This document shows positions 53,544 through 61,902 of a DNA stretch of 64,000 nt, one piece after another. Source of the DNA: Arthrobacter sp. M4 (lineage in GTDB: Bacteria > Actinomycetota > Actinomycetes > Actinomycetales > Micrococcaceae); NCBI RefSeq assembly GCF_020251205.1, contig NZ_JAIWYX010000002.1, forward strand, positions 496,001-560,000. Reading direction: 5' to 3'. The stretch's first letter is position 1, and the number at the start of each line of letters is the position of its first letter. The notes under the pieces were generated by a model. The model was not told the origin of the DNA. It made no database searches and saw only the letters and a program-made list of their open reading frames with translations. The translations under genes were made by a program, and so were the position numbers.

Positions 53544-54860
53544 ATGGACGACCTGCATGGCGACGACAGCCTGGTCCCGGGTGGTTCACAGACCGAATCA
53601 CCCAAGCCCGCGTCCACGCTCCCGGCAACTGCCGCGGAGACCTCGCCGGACAATCCATGGCCCCTACATGTGCTCTCGGGCAAATTAAAGCAGCACATCG
53701 ACAGGACCCCCGCGGTGTGGGTGGAAGGCCAGGTAATCGAACTCAGCCGTCGCGGCGGCAATGCCTTCCTGACCCTTAGGGACGTGGACCGGGAAGCCTC
53801 CCTGCCGGCTTCCGTCTGGTCAACGGTGCTCAATCGCAAGCGAATTCATTTGGAACGTGGGTCCCGGGTGGTCGCCCTGCTCAAAGCGGAGTTCTGGATC
53901 AAGACGGGCCGGCTGAACATGTCTGTCAAGGACATCCGCCCAGTAGGCCTTGGTGACTTGCTGGCACGAATAGAGAAGCTGCGCCAGGCCCTCGGTGCAG
54001 AAGGCCTCTTTGCCGAGTCCCGGAAGCGCAGGCTCCCACTGCTCCCCCATCGCATTGGCCTAATTACCGGACGCGATTCCGATGCAAAGAAGGACGTCCT
54101 CCGCAACGCCGCCCTCCGGTGGCCCGCAGTCGACTTTGATGTCCGGGAAGTTGCTGTCCAGGGCAATACTGCCGTGGGCCAAATCATTCGCGCACTGAAG
54201 TCCCTTGACGAAGACCCGCATATCGATGTGATCGTCATCGCCCGCGGTGGCGGCGCATTGGAAGACTTGCTCCCGTTCAACAGCGAGGACCTCATCCGTG
54301 CAGTCGCGGCGGCAACGACGCCCGTGGTCAGCGCCATTGGGCACGAAGCGGACCATCCGATCCTGGACGACGTGGCGGACTTGCGGGCCTCCACTCCCAC
54401 CGACGCAGCCAAGCGGGTAGTTCCTGACGTCGCCGAAGAACTCGCCCGGGTAAGGCAGGCAAGGGCGCAGCTAAGACGGGCGGTAGAACGGCTGGTCGAC
54501 CGCGAGGCCGATCGGCTGCACGCTCTCCGTTCCCGGCCGGTACTCGCGAGCCCTGAAACTGCTTTGGTACTCCGGTCCGACGAGGTGGAACGGCTGCGGA
54601 GGCATGCCCACACGGCCGTCAGCTCCGCCGTCGTCCGCGCCCTGGACCAAGTCCACCACCTCCGCGCCCAGGTGCGGGCGTTGTCCCCGCAGAAGACGCT
54701 GGACAGGGGCTATGCCGTAGTCCAACTCAGCAACGGGGCACCGCATGACGTGGTCCGCAGTCCGGAGCAGGCTCCGGAAGGCACCGCCTTGGCTGTGCGT
54801 GTTGCGGAAGGCCGCTTCGCAGCCGTGTCCGCAGGGCACGGGGAGATTAATGAGGATTAA
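53544..54860 (+). CDS. xseA: Exodeoxyribonuclease VII large subunit
   Basis: A 438-residue large subunit. An N-terminal OB fold (VWVEGQVIELSRRGGNAFLT) is followed by the catalytic region with TGRDSDAKKDVLR, ARGGGALEDLLPFNSEDL and AIGHEADHPILDDVADLRA, then a coiled coil. With XseB it degrades single-stranded DNA from either end. The first ~45 residues are a polar extension. I start at ATG 53544, after GGGAG. A TAGAGT box near 53421 could serve as -10. Confidence 0.94.
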   Translation: MDDLHGDDSLVPGGSQTESPKPASTLPATAAETSPDNPWPLHVLSGKLKQHIDRTPAVWVEGQVIELSRRGGNAFLTLRDVDREASLPASVWSTVLNRKRIHLERGSRVVALLKAEFWIKTGRLNMSVKDIRPVGLGDLLARIEKLRQALGAEGLFAESRKRRLPLLPHRIGLITGRDSDAKKDVLRNAALRWPAVDFDVREVAVQGNTAVGQIIRALKSLDEDPHIDVIVIARGGGALEDLLPFNSEDLIRAVAAATTPVVSAIGHEADHPILDDVADLRASTPTDAAKRVVPDVAEELARVRQARAQLRRAVERLVDREADRLHALRSRPVLASPETALVLRSDEVERLRRHAHTAVSSAVVRALDQVHHLRAQVRALSPQKTLDRGYAVVQLSNGAPHDVVRSPEQAPEGTALAVRVAEGRFAAVSAGHGEINED

Positions 54861-54917
54861 GACCGCAAGAAGTGCACGGCGAGAGCGTTGCGCTTAACGT
54901 CGCAGGAGGAGCAGTAC

Positions 54918-55178
54918 GTGACCGAAACACCAAACAACACCCGCCATCACACCGCAGACGGGTTACAGGGCCTCAGCTACGAGGAAGCCCGTGAACAGCT
55001 AGTGGCCATCGTCGGCCGCCTGGAGGCTGGTGGTGCAAGCCTTGAAGAATCCCTCTCCCTCTGGGAAAAGGGCGAGGCTTTGGCCAGGCATTGCGAGGAA
55101 TGGCTTGAGGGCGCCCGCCGGAGGCTCGCAGCGGCACGTTCAGAGGCTCCGAGTGAAGAGCAGGACTCCGCGTCCTAA
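54918..55178 (+). CDS. xseB: Exodeoxyribonuclease VII small subunit
   Basis: An 86-residue helical protein with the XseB signature (LSYEEAREQLVAIVGRLEAG, then LEESLSLWEKGEALARHCEEWL). It caps the XseA filament. The GTG at 54918 follows GGAGGAG; the frame could extend 10 codons to a TTG at 54888, which is less likely. It lies 57 bases after xseA, in one transcript. A tandem repeat begins within its last codons. Confidence 0.93.
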   Translation: MTETPNNTRHHTADGLQGLSYEEAREQLVAIVGRLEAGGASLEESLSLWEKGEALARHCEEWLEGARRRLAAARSEAPSEEQDSAS

Positions 55179-55230
55179 GGGATCCGCGTCCTAAGGGATC
55201 CGCGTCGCAAGGGTCCTCGTCCCAAGGGAT
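55168..55230. repeat. Four tandem copies of a 16-base unit at the xseB end
   Basis: The unit CCGCGTCCTAAGGGAT occurs perfectly twice (55168-55183, 55184-55199), followed by a 15-base variant and a second variant of 16 bases. The xseB stop codon lies in the first unit. Loss or gain of a unit would change the 3' end only, not the protein. Confidence 0.85.
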
Positions 55231-55279
55231 CCTACGGAGTATCCTCCGCATGTTCATCGGCTGAAACCGCAGGGACTGA

Positions 55280-56128
55280 CTACTGAAGAACCCGCAGTCG
55301 CTCCGCTTGGACGTCGTACTCCACCGTCGGCCACTCCAGGCCAAGGCTCCCTAAAGTTTCCAGGAGAAGTTGTTGCACGGCGATGCGCGCGTACCATTTC
55401 TTGTTTGCGGGAATAACGTGCCACGGTGCCGGGCTGTTGGTTTTCTCGAATACCAGTTGGTATGACTCCATGTAGGACTCCCAGAAAGCACGCTCTTCCA
55501 CATCGCCCGGGTTGTATTTCCATCGCTTTGTGGGGTCATCAAGGCGCGCCAGGAGACGTTTCCGCTGTTCGTCCCTGCTGATGTGGAGCATGACTTTGAC
55601 TACCGCCGTGCCTTTCTGGACCAGGCGCTCTTCGAAGTCGTTGATTGCGGCGTACCTACGCGCCAGCTCCGGGCCGCGCGCCCAACCATGGACACGGTGA
55701 ATCAGCACGTCCTCATAGTGAGAGCGGTCAAAGACGCCGACCATACCGGGCCCGGGAACAGCATTCTCGATGCGCCACAGAAAGTCGTGGGCCCGTTCTT
55801 CCTCCGTGGGCGCCTTAAATGCCTTTAGCTGGACACCTTGGGGATCCATGCTTCCCACCACGTGAGCGACTATGCCGCCTTTGCCTGCAGTGTCCATAGC
55901 CTGGAGGATCAGCAGGACGCGCCGGTCAGAGCCGAACCTGCCACAGGCAAACAGCATTTCCTGGAGTTCTGCGAGCTTGCTGTCCTGGGCAGACAGCAGC
56001 GCCACGCCTTCAGCCTTGCCGCCGGCGTAGCCAGGAGTTGCGTCCGGGTCCACGTCACCCAGTTGGAAGCCCTGAGCTACTCTCAAGGTCTCGCTTGGAC
56101 TGGCAAGGAACTCCACTGGACCGGACAT
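55280..56128 (-). CDS. ppk2: Polyphosphate kinase 2 family protein
   Basis: A 282-residue PPK2. Walker A is ILQAMDTAGKGG, the lid region is RIENAVPGPGMVGVFDRSHYEDVL (Walker B within it), and KRWKYNPGD plus the WHVIPANKKWYARI block close the core. These enzymes transfer phosphate between polyphosphate and nucleoside mono- or diphosphates; the single-domain length fits AMP- or ADP-using classes. The ATG follows GGGAGG. TAGCCT on the minus strand at 56179-56184 is a likely -10. Confidence 0.9.
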   Translation of the reverse strand: MSGPVEFLASPSETLRVAQGFQLGDVDPDATPGYAGGKAEGVALLSAQDSKLAELQEMLFACGRFGSDRRVLLILQAMDTAGKGGIVAHVVGSMDPQGVQLKAFKAPTEEERAHDFLWRIENAVPGPGMVGVFDRSHYEDVLIHRVHGWARGPELARRYAAINDFEERLVQKGTAVVKVMLHISRDEQRKRLLARLDDPTKRWKYNPGDVEERAFWESYMESYQLVFEKTNSPAPWHVIPANKKWYARIAVQQLLLETLGSLGLEWPTVEYDVQAERLRVLQ

Positions 56129-56180
56129 GCAATGCCTCCCTCAGCCGTTGCCGCAGCGTTACGCGGCACTTGGGATCAGG

Positions 56181-57401
56181 CTAGTTGCCGGCGTAGCGGG
56201 CGAGGAAGTCCGCCATGCGGCCAATTGCCTCTTCGATGTCCTTGACGTTGGGCAGTGTCACCATGCGGAAGTGGTCAGGGCGGACCCAGTTGAAGGCGCG
56301 GCCATGGGAAACCAAGATCTTCTGTTCCCTGAGGAGGTCCAGGACGAACTTCTCATCATCCCGGATGTGGTAAACCTCCGGATCGAGCTTGGGGAAAAGG
56401 TAGAGCGCTCCGCGTGCCTGCTGGGTACTGACTCCGGGGATGGCGTTCAACAGGTCGTAGGCCTTGTTGCGCTGCTCCAGAAGGCGGCCGCCGGGCAGGA
56501 TGAGGTCATTGATGCTCTGGTAGCCGCCAAGCGCTGTTTGGATGGCGTGCTGCGCAGGAACGTTGGCACATAGCCGCATGTTGGCAAGCAGGTTGATGCC
56601 TTCGAGGTAATCTGCGGCTTCGGCCTTGGGCCCGGAGATCGCCATCCAGCCGGCGCGGTAGCCGCACACCCTGTAGGCCTTGGAGAGTCCGGAGAACGTA
56701 AGGCAGAGCACGTCTTCCCCGGTGATGCCTGCCATGTTCACGTGCACGGCATCGTCGTAGAGGATCTTCTCGTAGATCTCGTCGGCGAAAATCACCAGGC
56801 CATGCTTGTCCGCCAGGGCCACCATGCTGCGAAGCGTCTGGGCCGGGTAAACGGCGCCCGTGGGGTTGTTCGGGTTGATGACCACGATGCCCTTGGTGCG
56901 CGATGTGATCTTGGATTCCAAATCGGCCAGGTCCGGCTGCCAGCCGGAGTCCTCGTCGCACAGGTAGTGAACCGGGCGACCGCCGGCCAGGGCGACGGAG
57001 GCAGTCCACAGCGGATAGTCCGGCGTCGGGATAAGGACCTCGTCGCCCGGCTCGAGGAGGGCCATGAGGGACATGGTGATGAGCTCGCTGACGCCGTTAC
57101 CGAGGTAGATGTCGTCAACATGGATGTTCTGGATCCCGCGTGTCTGGTAGTACTGCGACACAGCTGTCCGCGCCGAGAAGATGCCCCTGGAATCGCTGTA
57201 ACCCTGGGCATGCGGCAGGTGCCGGATCATGTCCACCAGGATGGCGTCGGGGGCCTCAAAGCCGAAGGGAGCGGGATTGCCGATATTCAGCTTGAGGATG
57301 CGGTGGCCTTCGGCCTCCATCTGCTGGGCGGCTTGCAGAATCGGTCCACGGATGTCGTAAAGGACATTATGAAGCTTGGTGGACTGTTTGAATTCTGCCA
57401 T
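56181..57401 (-). CDS. alaA: Pyridoxal-phosphate aminotransferase (AlaA type)
   Basis: A 406-residue class I/II aminotransferase, closest to AlaA alanine-glutamate transaminases. It shows LNIGNPAPFGFEAPDAI near the N-terminus, INPNNPTGAVY, and the PLP lysine in GLSKAYRVCGYRAGW. The reaction interconverts pyruvate and alanine with glutamate. CATATT lies six bases before the ATG, a near match to the leaderless box, but TGAGGA is also present as a ribosome site. Confidence 0.9.
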   Translation of the reverse strand: MAEFKQSTKLHNVLYDIRGPILQAAQQMEAEGHRILKLNIGNPAPFGFEAPDAILVDMIRHLPHAQGYSDSRGIFSARTAVSQYYQTRGIQNIHVDDIYLGNGVSELITMSLMALLEPGDEVLIPTPDYPLWTASVALAGGRPVHYLCDEDSGWQPDLADLESKITSRTKGIVVINPNNPTGAVYPAQTLRSMVALADKHGLVIFADEIYEKILYDDAVHVNMAGITGEDVLCLTFSGLSKAYRVCGYRAGWMAISGPKAEAADYLEGINLLANMRLCANVPAQHAIQTALGGYQSINDLILPGGRLLEQRNKAYDLLNAIPGVSTQQARGALYLFPKLDPEVYHIRDDEKFVLDLLREQKILVSHGRAFNWVRPDHFRMVTLPNVKDIEEAIGRMADFLARYAGN

Positions 57402-57458
57402 TCCTCAAATATGCCATATGGAGGATGTAGAACCGCTGAGACAACGCTCACAGTCACG

Positions 57459-57497
57459 ACGACGGCGGACGGCCCCGAAGGACACGTCCGCCGTCGT
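57459..57497 (-). terminator. Terminator of the glycine-betaine-type operon
   Basis: A 13-bp perfect stem (ACGACGGCGGACG and its complement) with a loop of about 13 bases lies 45 bases beyond the last stop of the ABC operon. There is no strong U-run. Confidence 0.7.
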
Positions 57498-57541
57498 ACT
57501 GTGGCTACCGCCGAACGCGAGCGCCTAATGCGCGCCGCCGA

Positions 57542-58525
57542 TTACTTCACCAGGCCCTTGTCCTTGAGCCAGGCCGCCGCCGCATCTTTGGGGTTCTGCT
57601 TCTGGCTGCCGCTCACGGCCCGGTTCAGGTTGATGAGGTCCTCCGTAGTGAGGACCTTGGACACCGCATTGAGGGCGTTCTTGGCCTGGTCCGTCACCTT
57701 CGCCTTGTTGTAAAGGGGCAGGACTTGCTGGGCAATGAAGTTGTTCTTCGGGTCCTCCAGAACCACAAGATCGTTGTCCGCAATGGATGGCGTGGTGGTG
57801 TAAATATCAGCCACCTGGACCTGGTCGGACAGAAGCGCCTTGAGGGTCACTGCGCCCCCGCCGTCGGTGAAGGGCTCCAGCTTCTTTGGCACGCAGTTGT
57901 AGTTCTTCTTCAGCCCGGGGAAACCGTAGGCGCGTTCTGCGAAGGTAGCCGGCGCGCCAATTGAGAGCTCGCTGCAAACCTTGGCCATGTCCTCGATGGA
58001 CTTGAGCTGGTACTTCTGCGCAGTGGCCTTGGTGACCACCATCGCGTCCTTGTTTTCAGCCTTTGAGGCGTCCAGCACGGCGAGGCCATTGGGAAGCTTG
58101 CCGGGCAGCGCCTTGGAGATGTCATCCGCGGAAACTTCTTTGGCTTCCTTGTCCACGTGGAGGAGAAGATTGCCGCTGTAGTCCGGGACAACGTCCACGG
58201 AACCATCCTGAACCGCCTTGAAGTAGACCTCACGGGACCCAATGTTCGGCTTGGTGCTCGCGGTGACTCCCGCGGCGTTGAGGGCTCCGGCGTAGATCTC
58301 GGCGATGATCTGGCTCTCAGGGAAGTCTGCCGAGCCAACTACAAGGGCCTGGTTGCTTCCCCCCGTATTGCTGGCTGCTCCGGTGTTGAGCGGGCTGGAA
58401 CCGCCGCCACATGCCGTCAGCACCAGGACCAGCCCCGTTCCGGCGGCCAGGCCACCGAATGCACGGCGGCCAAGCTGCGGAAAACGGCTTCCGGAGTCCG
58501 TTGGGGTGTGGTGGTTTTCCTTCAT
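57542..58525 (-). CDS. Glycine-betaine/choline-type ABC substrate-binding lipoprotein
   Basis: A 327-residue binding protein of the OpuAC/ProX group. The N-terminus has twin arginines (LGRRAFGG, residues 19-26) and lipobox LTAC (Cys39), so export may be by the Tat route. Family blocks are VVGSADFPESQIIAEIYAGA, VDVVPDYSGNLL and LAVLDASKAENKDAMVVTK-type regions. It delivers quaternary ammonium osmoprotectants; ligand identity is inferred. It overlaps the upstream permease gene by four bases. Confidence 0.9.
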   Translation of the reverse strand: MKENHHTPTDSGSRFPQLGRRAFGGLAAGTGLVLVLTACGGGSSPLNTGAASNTGGSNQALVVGSADFPESQIIAEIYAGALNAAGVTASTKPNIGSREVYFKAVQDGSVDVVPDYSGNLLLHVDKEAKEVSADDISKALPGKLPNGLAVLDASKAENKDAMVVTKATAQKYQLKSIEDMAKVCSELSIGAPATFAERAYGFPGLKKNYNCVPKKLEPFTDGGGAVTLKALLSDQVQVADIYTTTPSIADNDLVVLEDPKNNFIAQQVLPLYNKAKVTDQAKNALNAVSKVLTTEDLINLNRAVSGSQKQNPKDAAAAWLKDKGLVK

Positions 58526-59268
58526 GACCTACCTCCTTGAGCGACAGTCCCGGCCGCTGCCGGTTCCATGTTGTGGTTTTCAGCCGGCCGTTGGCCGGAA
58601 GTCCTAATGGAGAGCCCCCGCGGCGTGAGGACGTTCTGAAGCGGACCGAGTAAGAGGTCAACCCCGATGGCCAGGGCTGCAATCATCAGCGAGCCGCCAA
58701 ACATTTGCGAAAAGTCGGACAGCACCAGGCCGTCGAAGAGGTACCTACCCAGGCCTCCAAGATTGATGTATGCCACCACGGAAGCTGTTGCGATGACCTG
58801 CAGCACTCCGGTCCGGAACCCCCCAAACATCACTTGAAGGCCGTTCGGAACCTCGACGCGGAAAAGGATCTGCCACTCCGTCATCCCCATTGCACGCGCG
58901 GCATCGACGACGTTGCGGTCCACACTGGCAATGCCCGCGTACGTTCCAGCGAGCAATGGAGGAACTGTCAGTATGACCAGCGCCCAAATGGGAGGCATGA
59001 GGCCAATGCCCGCAACAAGCACGAAGAGCGTTAGCAGGCCGAGCGTGGGCAGCGCACGCAGGGCGCCCGCGAGCGCCACCACCGCCACGCGTCCGCGTCC
59101 CGTATGCCCCACGTACAGCCCTACAGGGACGGCGATGGCGATAGCGATAAGCATCACGAGCCCTGTATACGCCAGATGCTCCGCAACCCGCACCGGAATC
59201 CCGGTAGGACCGGACCAGTGTGCCGGATCCGCGAGCCAGGCGAACGTATCGGTGAAGACGTTGCTCAT
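58522..59268 (-). CDS. Glycine-betaine-type ABC permease
   Basis: A 248-residue membrane protein of the OpuCB/OpuCD type with about six helices. The EAA loop reads VVDAARAMGMTEWQILFRVEVP. The start and stop overlap the neighbouring genes as ATGA, so the operon is translated as a unit. Paired with the next permease it makes a heterodimeric channel. Confidence 0.92.
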   Translation of the reverse strand: MSNVFTDTFAWLADPAHWSGPTGIPVRVAEHLAYTGLVMLIAIAIAVPVGLYVGHTGRGRVAVVALAGALRALPTLGLLTLFVLVAGIGLMPPIWALVILTVPPLLAGTYAGIASVDRNVVDAARAMGMTEWQILFRVEVPNGLQVMFGGFRTGVLQVIATASVVAYINLGGLGRYLFDGLVLSDFSQMFGGSLMIAALAIGVDLLLGPLQNVLTPRGLSIRTSGQRPAENHNMEPAAAGTVAQGGRS

Positions 59269-59981
59269 GCGCGGCGCTCCACTCTGGGCCGGGTGGGTGT
59301 TGACTCGAGTTGCACTGCCTCAAGCCCCGAGGGCCGCACGCGTCCCGCCGTCGCGCGCGTCCACGGCGTCAACAGCCGCTCCAGCAGGACCAGCGCACCG
59401 TCGGTGAGCAGCGCCAGGAGGAGGATCGCCACGATGCCAACCACAACCTCGGTGACGAAGTCCCGCTGAAGTCCGGCAGTGAACAGCATTCCAAGGTTGC
59501 CGATGCCCAGGAGTGCGGCGACGCTCACCAGGGAGATATTGCTGACAGAGACAACACGCAAGCCTGCAAACAGGACTGGGAGGGACAGCGGCAGGTCAAC
59601 GAAAAGGAAGCGGGCCGCCGGTTGGAAGCCCATTGCTGTTGCGGCGTCACGGAGGTCCTCGTCCACCGAGTCAAAGGCATCCAGCGCGGCTCGCACCAGC
59701 AGCGACACAGCGTAGATGGTGAGGGCGACGATGACGTTGACCGGGCTGAGGATAAGGGTGCCGAGGATTGGCGGCAGGATGATGAACAGCGCAAGTGAGG
59801 GAATCGTGTAAAGCAGCGAACTTGCGGTCAGCACTGTAGTTCGAAGGGCCCTGTTCCCGCGCACGGCCTGGGCAAGGGGTATGGAAATGGCCAGGCCCAG
59901 CAGCATGGGCACGAGCGCCAGTACCAGGTGCTGGCCAGCGAGGTCCAGCACCATGGAGATGTTGGCAAGGAACCAGTCCAT
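59265..59981 (-). CDS. Glycine-betaine-type ABC permease
   Basis: A 238-residue membrane protein, the other permease half, with about six helices and an EAA loop at LRDAATAMGFQPAARFLFVDLP. It overlaps the ATPase stop by one base (TAATG) and the next permease by four. Confidence 0.92.
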   Translation of the reverse strand: MDWFLANISMVLDLAGQHLVLALVPMLLGLAISIPLAQAVRGNRALRTTVLTASSLLYTIPSLALFIILPPILGTLILSPVNVIVALTIYAVSLLVRAALDAFDSVDEDLRDAATAMGFQPAARFLFVDLPLSLPVLFAGLRVVSVSNISLVSVAALLGIGNLGMLFTAGLQRDFVTEVVVGIVAILLLALLTDGALVLLERLLTPWTRATAGRVRPSGLEAVQLESTPTRPRVERRA

Positions 59982-61066
59982 TATCTGCCGTCCTCACGGC
60001 GCCGGCGGACTTCCTCGATCAACTCCATGACTTCGTTGGATTTGATCACCCCTGCGAGCCGTCCGTTTCCGTCCACGGCAACTCCGATTCCGGACGGCGA
60101 GGACAGCGCGGCATCAAGTGCGCGGCGCAGGGTGTCTCCCGGGCGGAACAGCGAGCCACCGGGAATCAAATCGCCACCTCGCGGAGACACCCAGCCCAGC
60201 GGTCGGGAATCGTCGTCCACAACAAGGGCCCAGTGACCGTTGGCGCCGCCCTCGGCGACAGCTTTCAGCTCACTGCTGCGGATAGTGGACACCGAGTGGA
60301 GCTGAACGCCGTCGGCTCCCGAGAAACCGAGGTGACGGAAGCCCCTGTCCCGGCCCACGAACGAAGCGACAAAGTCGTTTGCGGGGGCACGAAGGATTTC
60401 CTCGGGAGTGGCGTATTGTGCCAGCCTGCCGCCCACCGCGAAAACGGCCACCTTGTCGCCAAGCACAGTGGCTTCGTCAATGTCGTGGGTAACGAACACG
60501 ATGGTTTTGGCCAGGTCCCGCTGCAGCCTCAACAATTCTTGCTGCAGCTCCTCGCGCACCACCGGGTCAACGGCGCTGAACGGCTCGTCCATCAGCAGCA
60601 CGGGCGGATCCGCCGCGAGCGCCCGCGCGACACCGACGCGCTGTTGCTGGCCGCCTGACAGTTGCGCCGGGTACCGCTTGCCGAGTGCCGGAGCCAGCCC
60701 GACGACGTCGAGCAGTTCCGCCGCCCGCTTTCGGGCCGCCGCCTTGGGTACGCCGATGAGCCGGGGCACCGTGGCGATGTTGTCAAGCACTGAGCGATGC
60801 GGCAGGAGGCCGGCGGACTGCATCACATATCCCATGGACCGACGCAGACGTGCAGGGGGCTCCGTTGAGATGTCCTTTCCTCCCACGGTGATGGTGCCGG
60901 ACGTCGGCTCCACCATCCGGTTGATCATCCGGAGCGATGTGGTCTTGCCGCAGCCGGAAGGTCCCACGAAGACCGTAATGGCGCCCTTGTCGATGGACAT
61001 GGTGAGACTGTCTACAGCAGGGTGTCCGCCTTGGTACTGCTTGGTAACGCTCTGGAACTCGATCAT
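59981..61066 (-). CDS. Glycine-betaine-type ABC ATPase with CBS domains
   Basis: A 361-residue ATPase (OpuCA/ProV type). Walker A is GPSGCGKTTSLRM, signature [15 protein letters not shown], Walker B VLLMDEPFSAVDP and the switch His in VTHDIDEA. A CBS pair occupies about 245-355, as in OpuA/OpuC ATPases that sense ionic strength. I start at ATG 61066 (IEFQSVTKQY); the frame extends to 61087. It is the first gene of the operon, so high osmolarity may control the whole unit through its promoter. Upstream sequence shows TACGCT as a possible -10. Confidence 0.93.
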   Translation of the reverse strand: MIEFQSVTKQYQGGHPAVDSLTMSIDKGAITVFVGPSGCGKTTSLRMINRMVEPTSGTITVGGKDISTEPPARLRRSMGYVMQSAGLLPHRSVLDNIATVPRLIGVPKAAARKRAAELLDVVGLAPALGKRYPAQLSGGQQQRVGVARALAADPPVLLMDEPFSAVDPVVREELQQELLRLQRDLAKTIVFVTHDIDEATVLGDKVAVFAVGGRLAQYATPEEILRAPANDFVASFVGRDRGFRHLGFSGADGVQLHSVSTIRSSELKAVAEGGANGHWALVVDDDSRPLGWVSPRGGDLIPGGSLFRPGDTLRRALDAALSSPSGIGVAVDGNGRLAGVIKSNEVMELIEEVRRRREDGR

Positions 61067-61256
61067 GGCTTCAACCATTCCCGGCATACCTCACTGTCGG
61101 CGGCATCGGACGCTAAGCCACGGGTTTTGGCCATGCTGACACGTTGGCTGTAACTGAACCCAGCGTAGTCAGCACCACCGACATTGTCAGCGACGCCGCT
61201 GGCACCGTAATGAATCGGCAATGCCAACCGGACGCCCTCCCGGGCCGGACGGAGCG

Positions 61257-61805
61257 TCAACCATGGCTTTGCTGCGGTTGGCGCGACGATCGGAGCAGAC
61301 CGTTGGGCGGCCGTTCTTCGTGAAGCCTGATGCCCGCGTCCACCAGGGGAAGGCGATTCAACGAGTCCACCTCGGAAAGCTTGAACCAAGCCGCGTGGGT
61401 GGTGGTTCCGTTCACTTCGTGGGTGAGTTCGCCTCCTGTGATGGTGGCCTGGTAGATCAGACGCAGTGCCTCGAGGGGCCTGCCCGCGGCGGGACCATCA
61501 CCCGATTCGTCTTCCGGCTCGTCCACACCGTTCGTATCAGTATCGGTCCAGCCGGCGGCGGGCCTTTCCGCTGAGGACCACACGTGGACGTCAACTCCAA
61601 GCATGGGGCCTATGGAGGTGTGATACCCGGTTTCCTCGAAAACTTCCCGCCGACAGCCATCGACGGGATGTTCACCAACGTCCAGGCCACCGCCTGGCAG
61701 CGTCCACGCTTCGCGACCTTTGTGCTTCCAATAGGCCAGAAGGATGGAGCCGTTGTGGATGATGACACCGTAGGCGGCTGGTCGGGTGTCGAATTGCAGG
61801 CTCAT
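61257..61805 (-). CDS. NUDIX hydrolase
   Basis: A 182-residue protein with the NUDIX box GGLDVGEHPVDGC followed by RREVFEETGY, which binds magnesium and cleaves nucleoside diphosphate-linked substrates. A variable acidic segment rich in Asp/Gly (about 84-110) interrupts the fold. The substrate is unknown. The ATG is six bases after TAGGCT, and the gene is divergent from the pirin gene, which has the same arrangement. Confidence 0.9.
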   Translation of the reverse strand: MSLQFDTRPAAYGVIIHNGSILLAYWKHKGREAWTLPGGGLDVGEHPVDGCRREVFEETGYHTSIGPMLGVDVHVWSSAERPAAGWTDTDTNGVDEPEDESGDGPAAGRPLEALRLIYQATITGGELTHEVNGTTTHAAWFKLSEVDSLNRLPLVDAGIRLHEERPPNGLLRSSRQPQQSHG

Positions 61806-61811
61806 TCGCCC

Positions 61812-61817
61812 AGCCTA
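61812..61817 (-). promoter_or_regulatory. Leaderless-type -10 box of the NUDIX gene
   Basis: TAGGCT on the minus strand, six bases before the ATG at 61805. Confidence 0.65.
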
Positions 61818-61890
61818 TCCCCAGCCTTGCTGAAGCCGTTGCCGGCAGCCTGCCGTACCAAGCCGCATTCCCGCATTGTCGCGGCGGGCC

Positions 61891-61896
61891 TAGGCT
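61891..61896 (+). promoter_or_regulatory. Leaderless-type -10 box of the pirin gene
   Basis: TAGGCT, six bases before the ATG at 61903. The intervening GGGAGG would also serve as a ribosome site only if transcription began further upstream. Confidence 0.6.
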
Positions 61897-61902
61897 GGGA
61901 GG

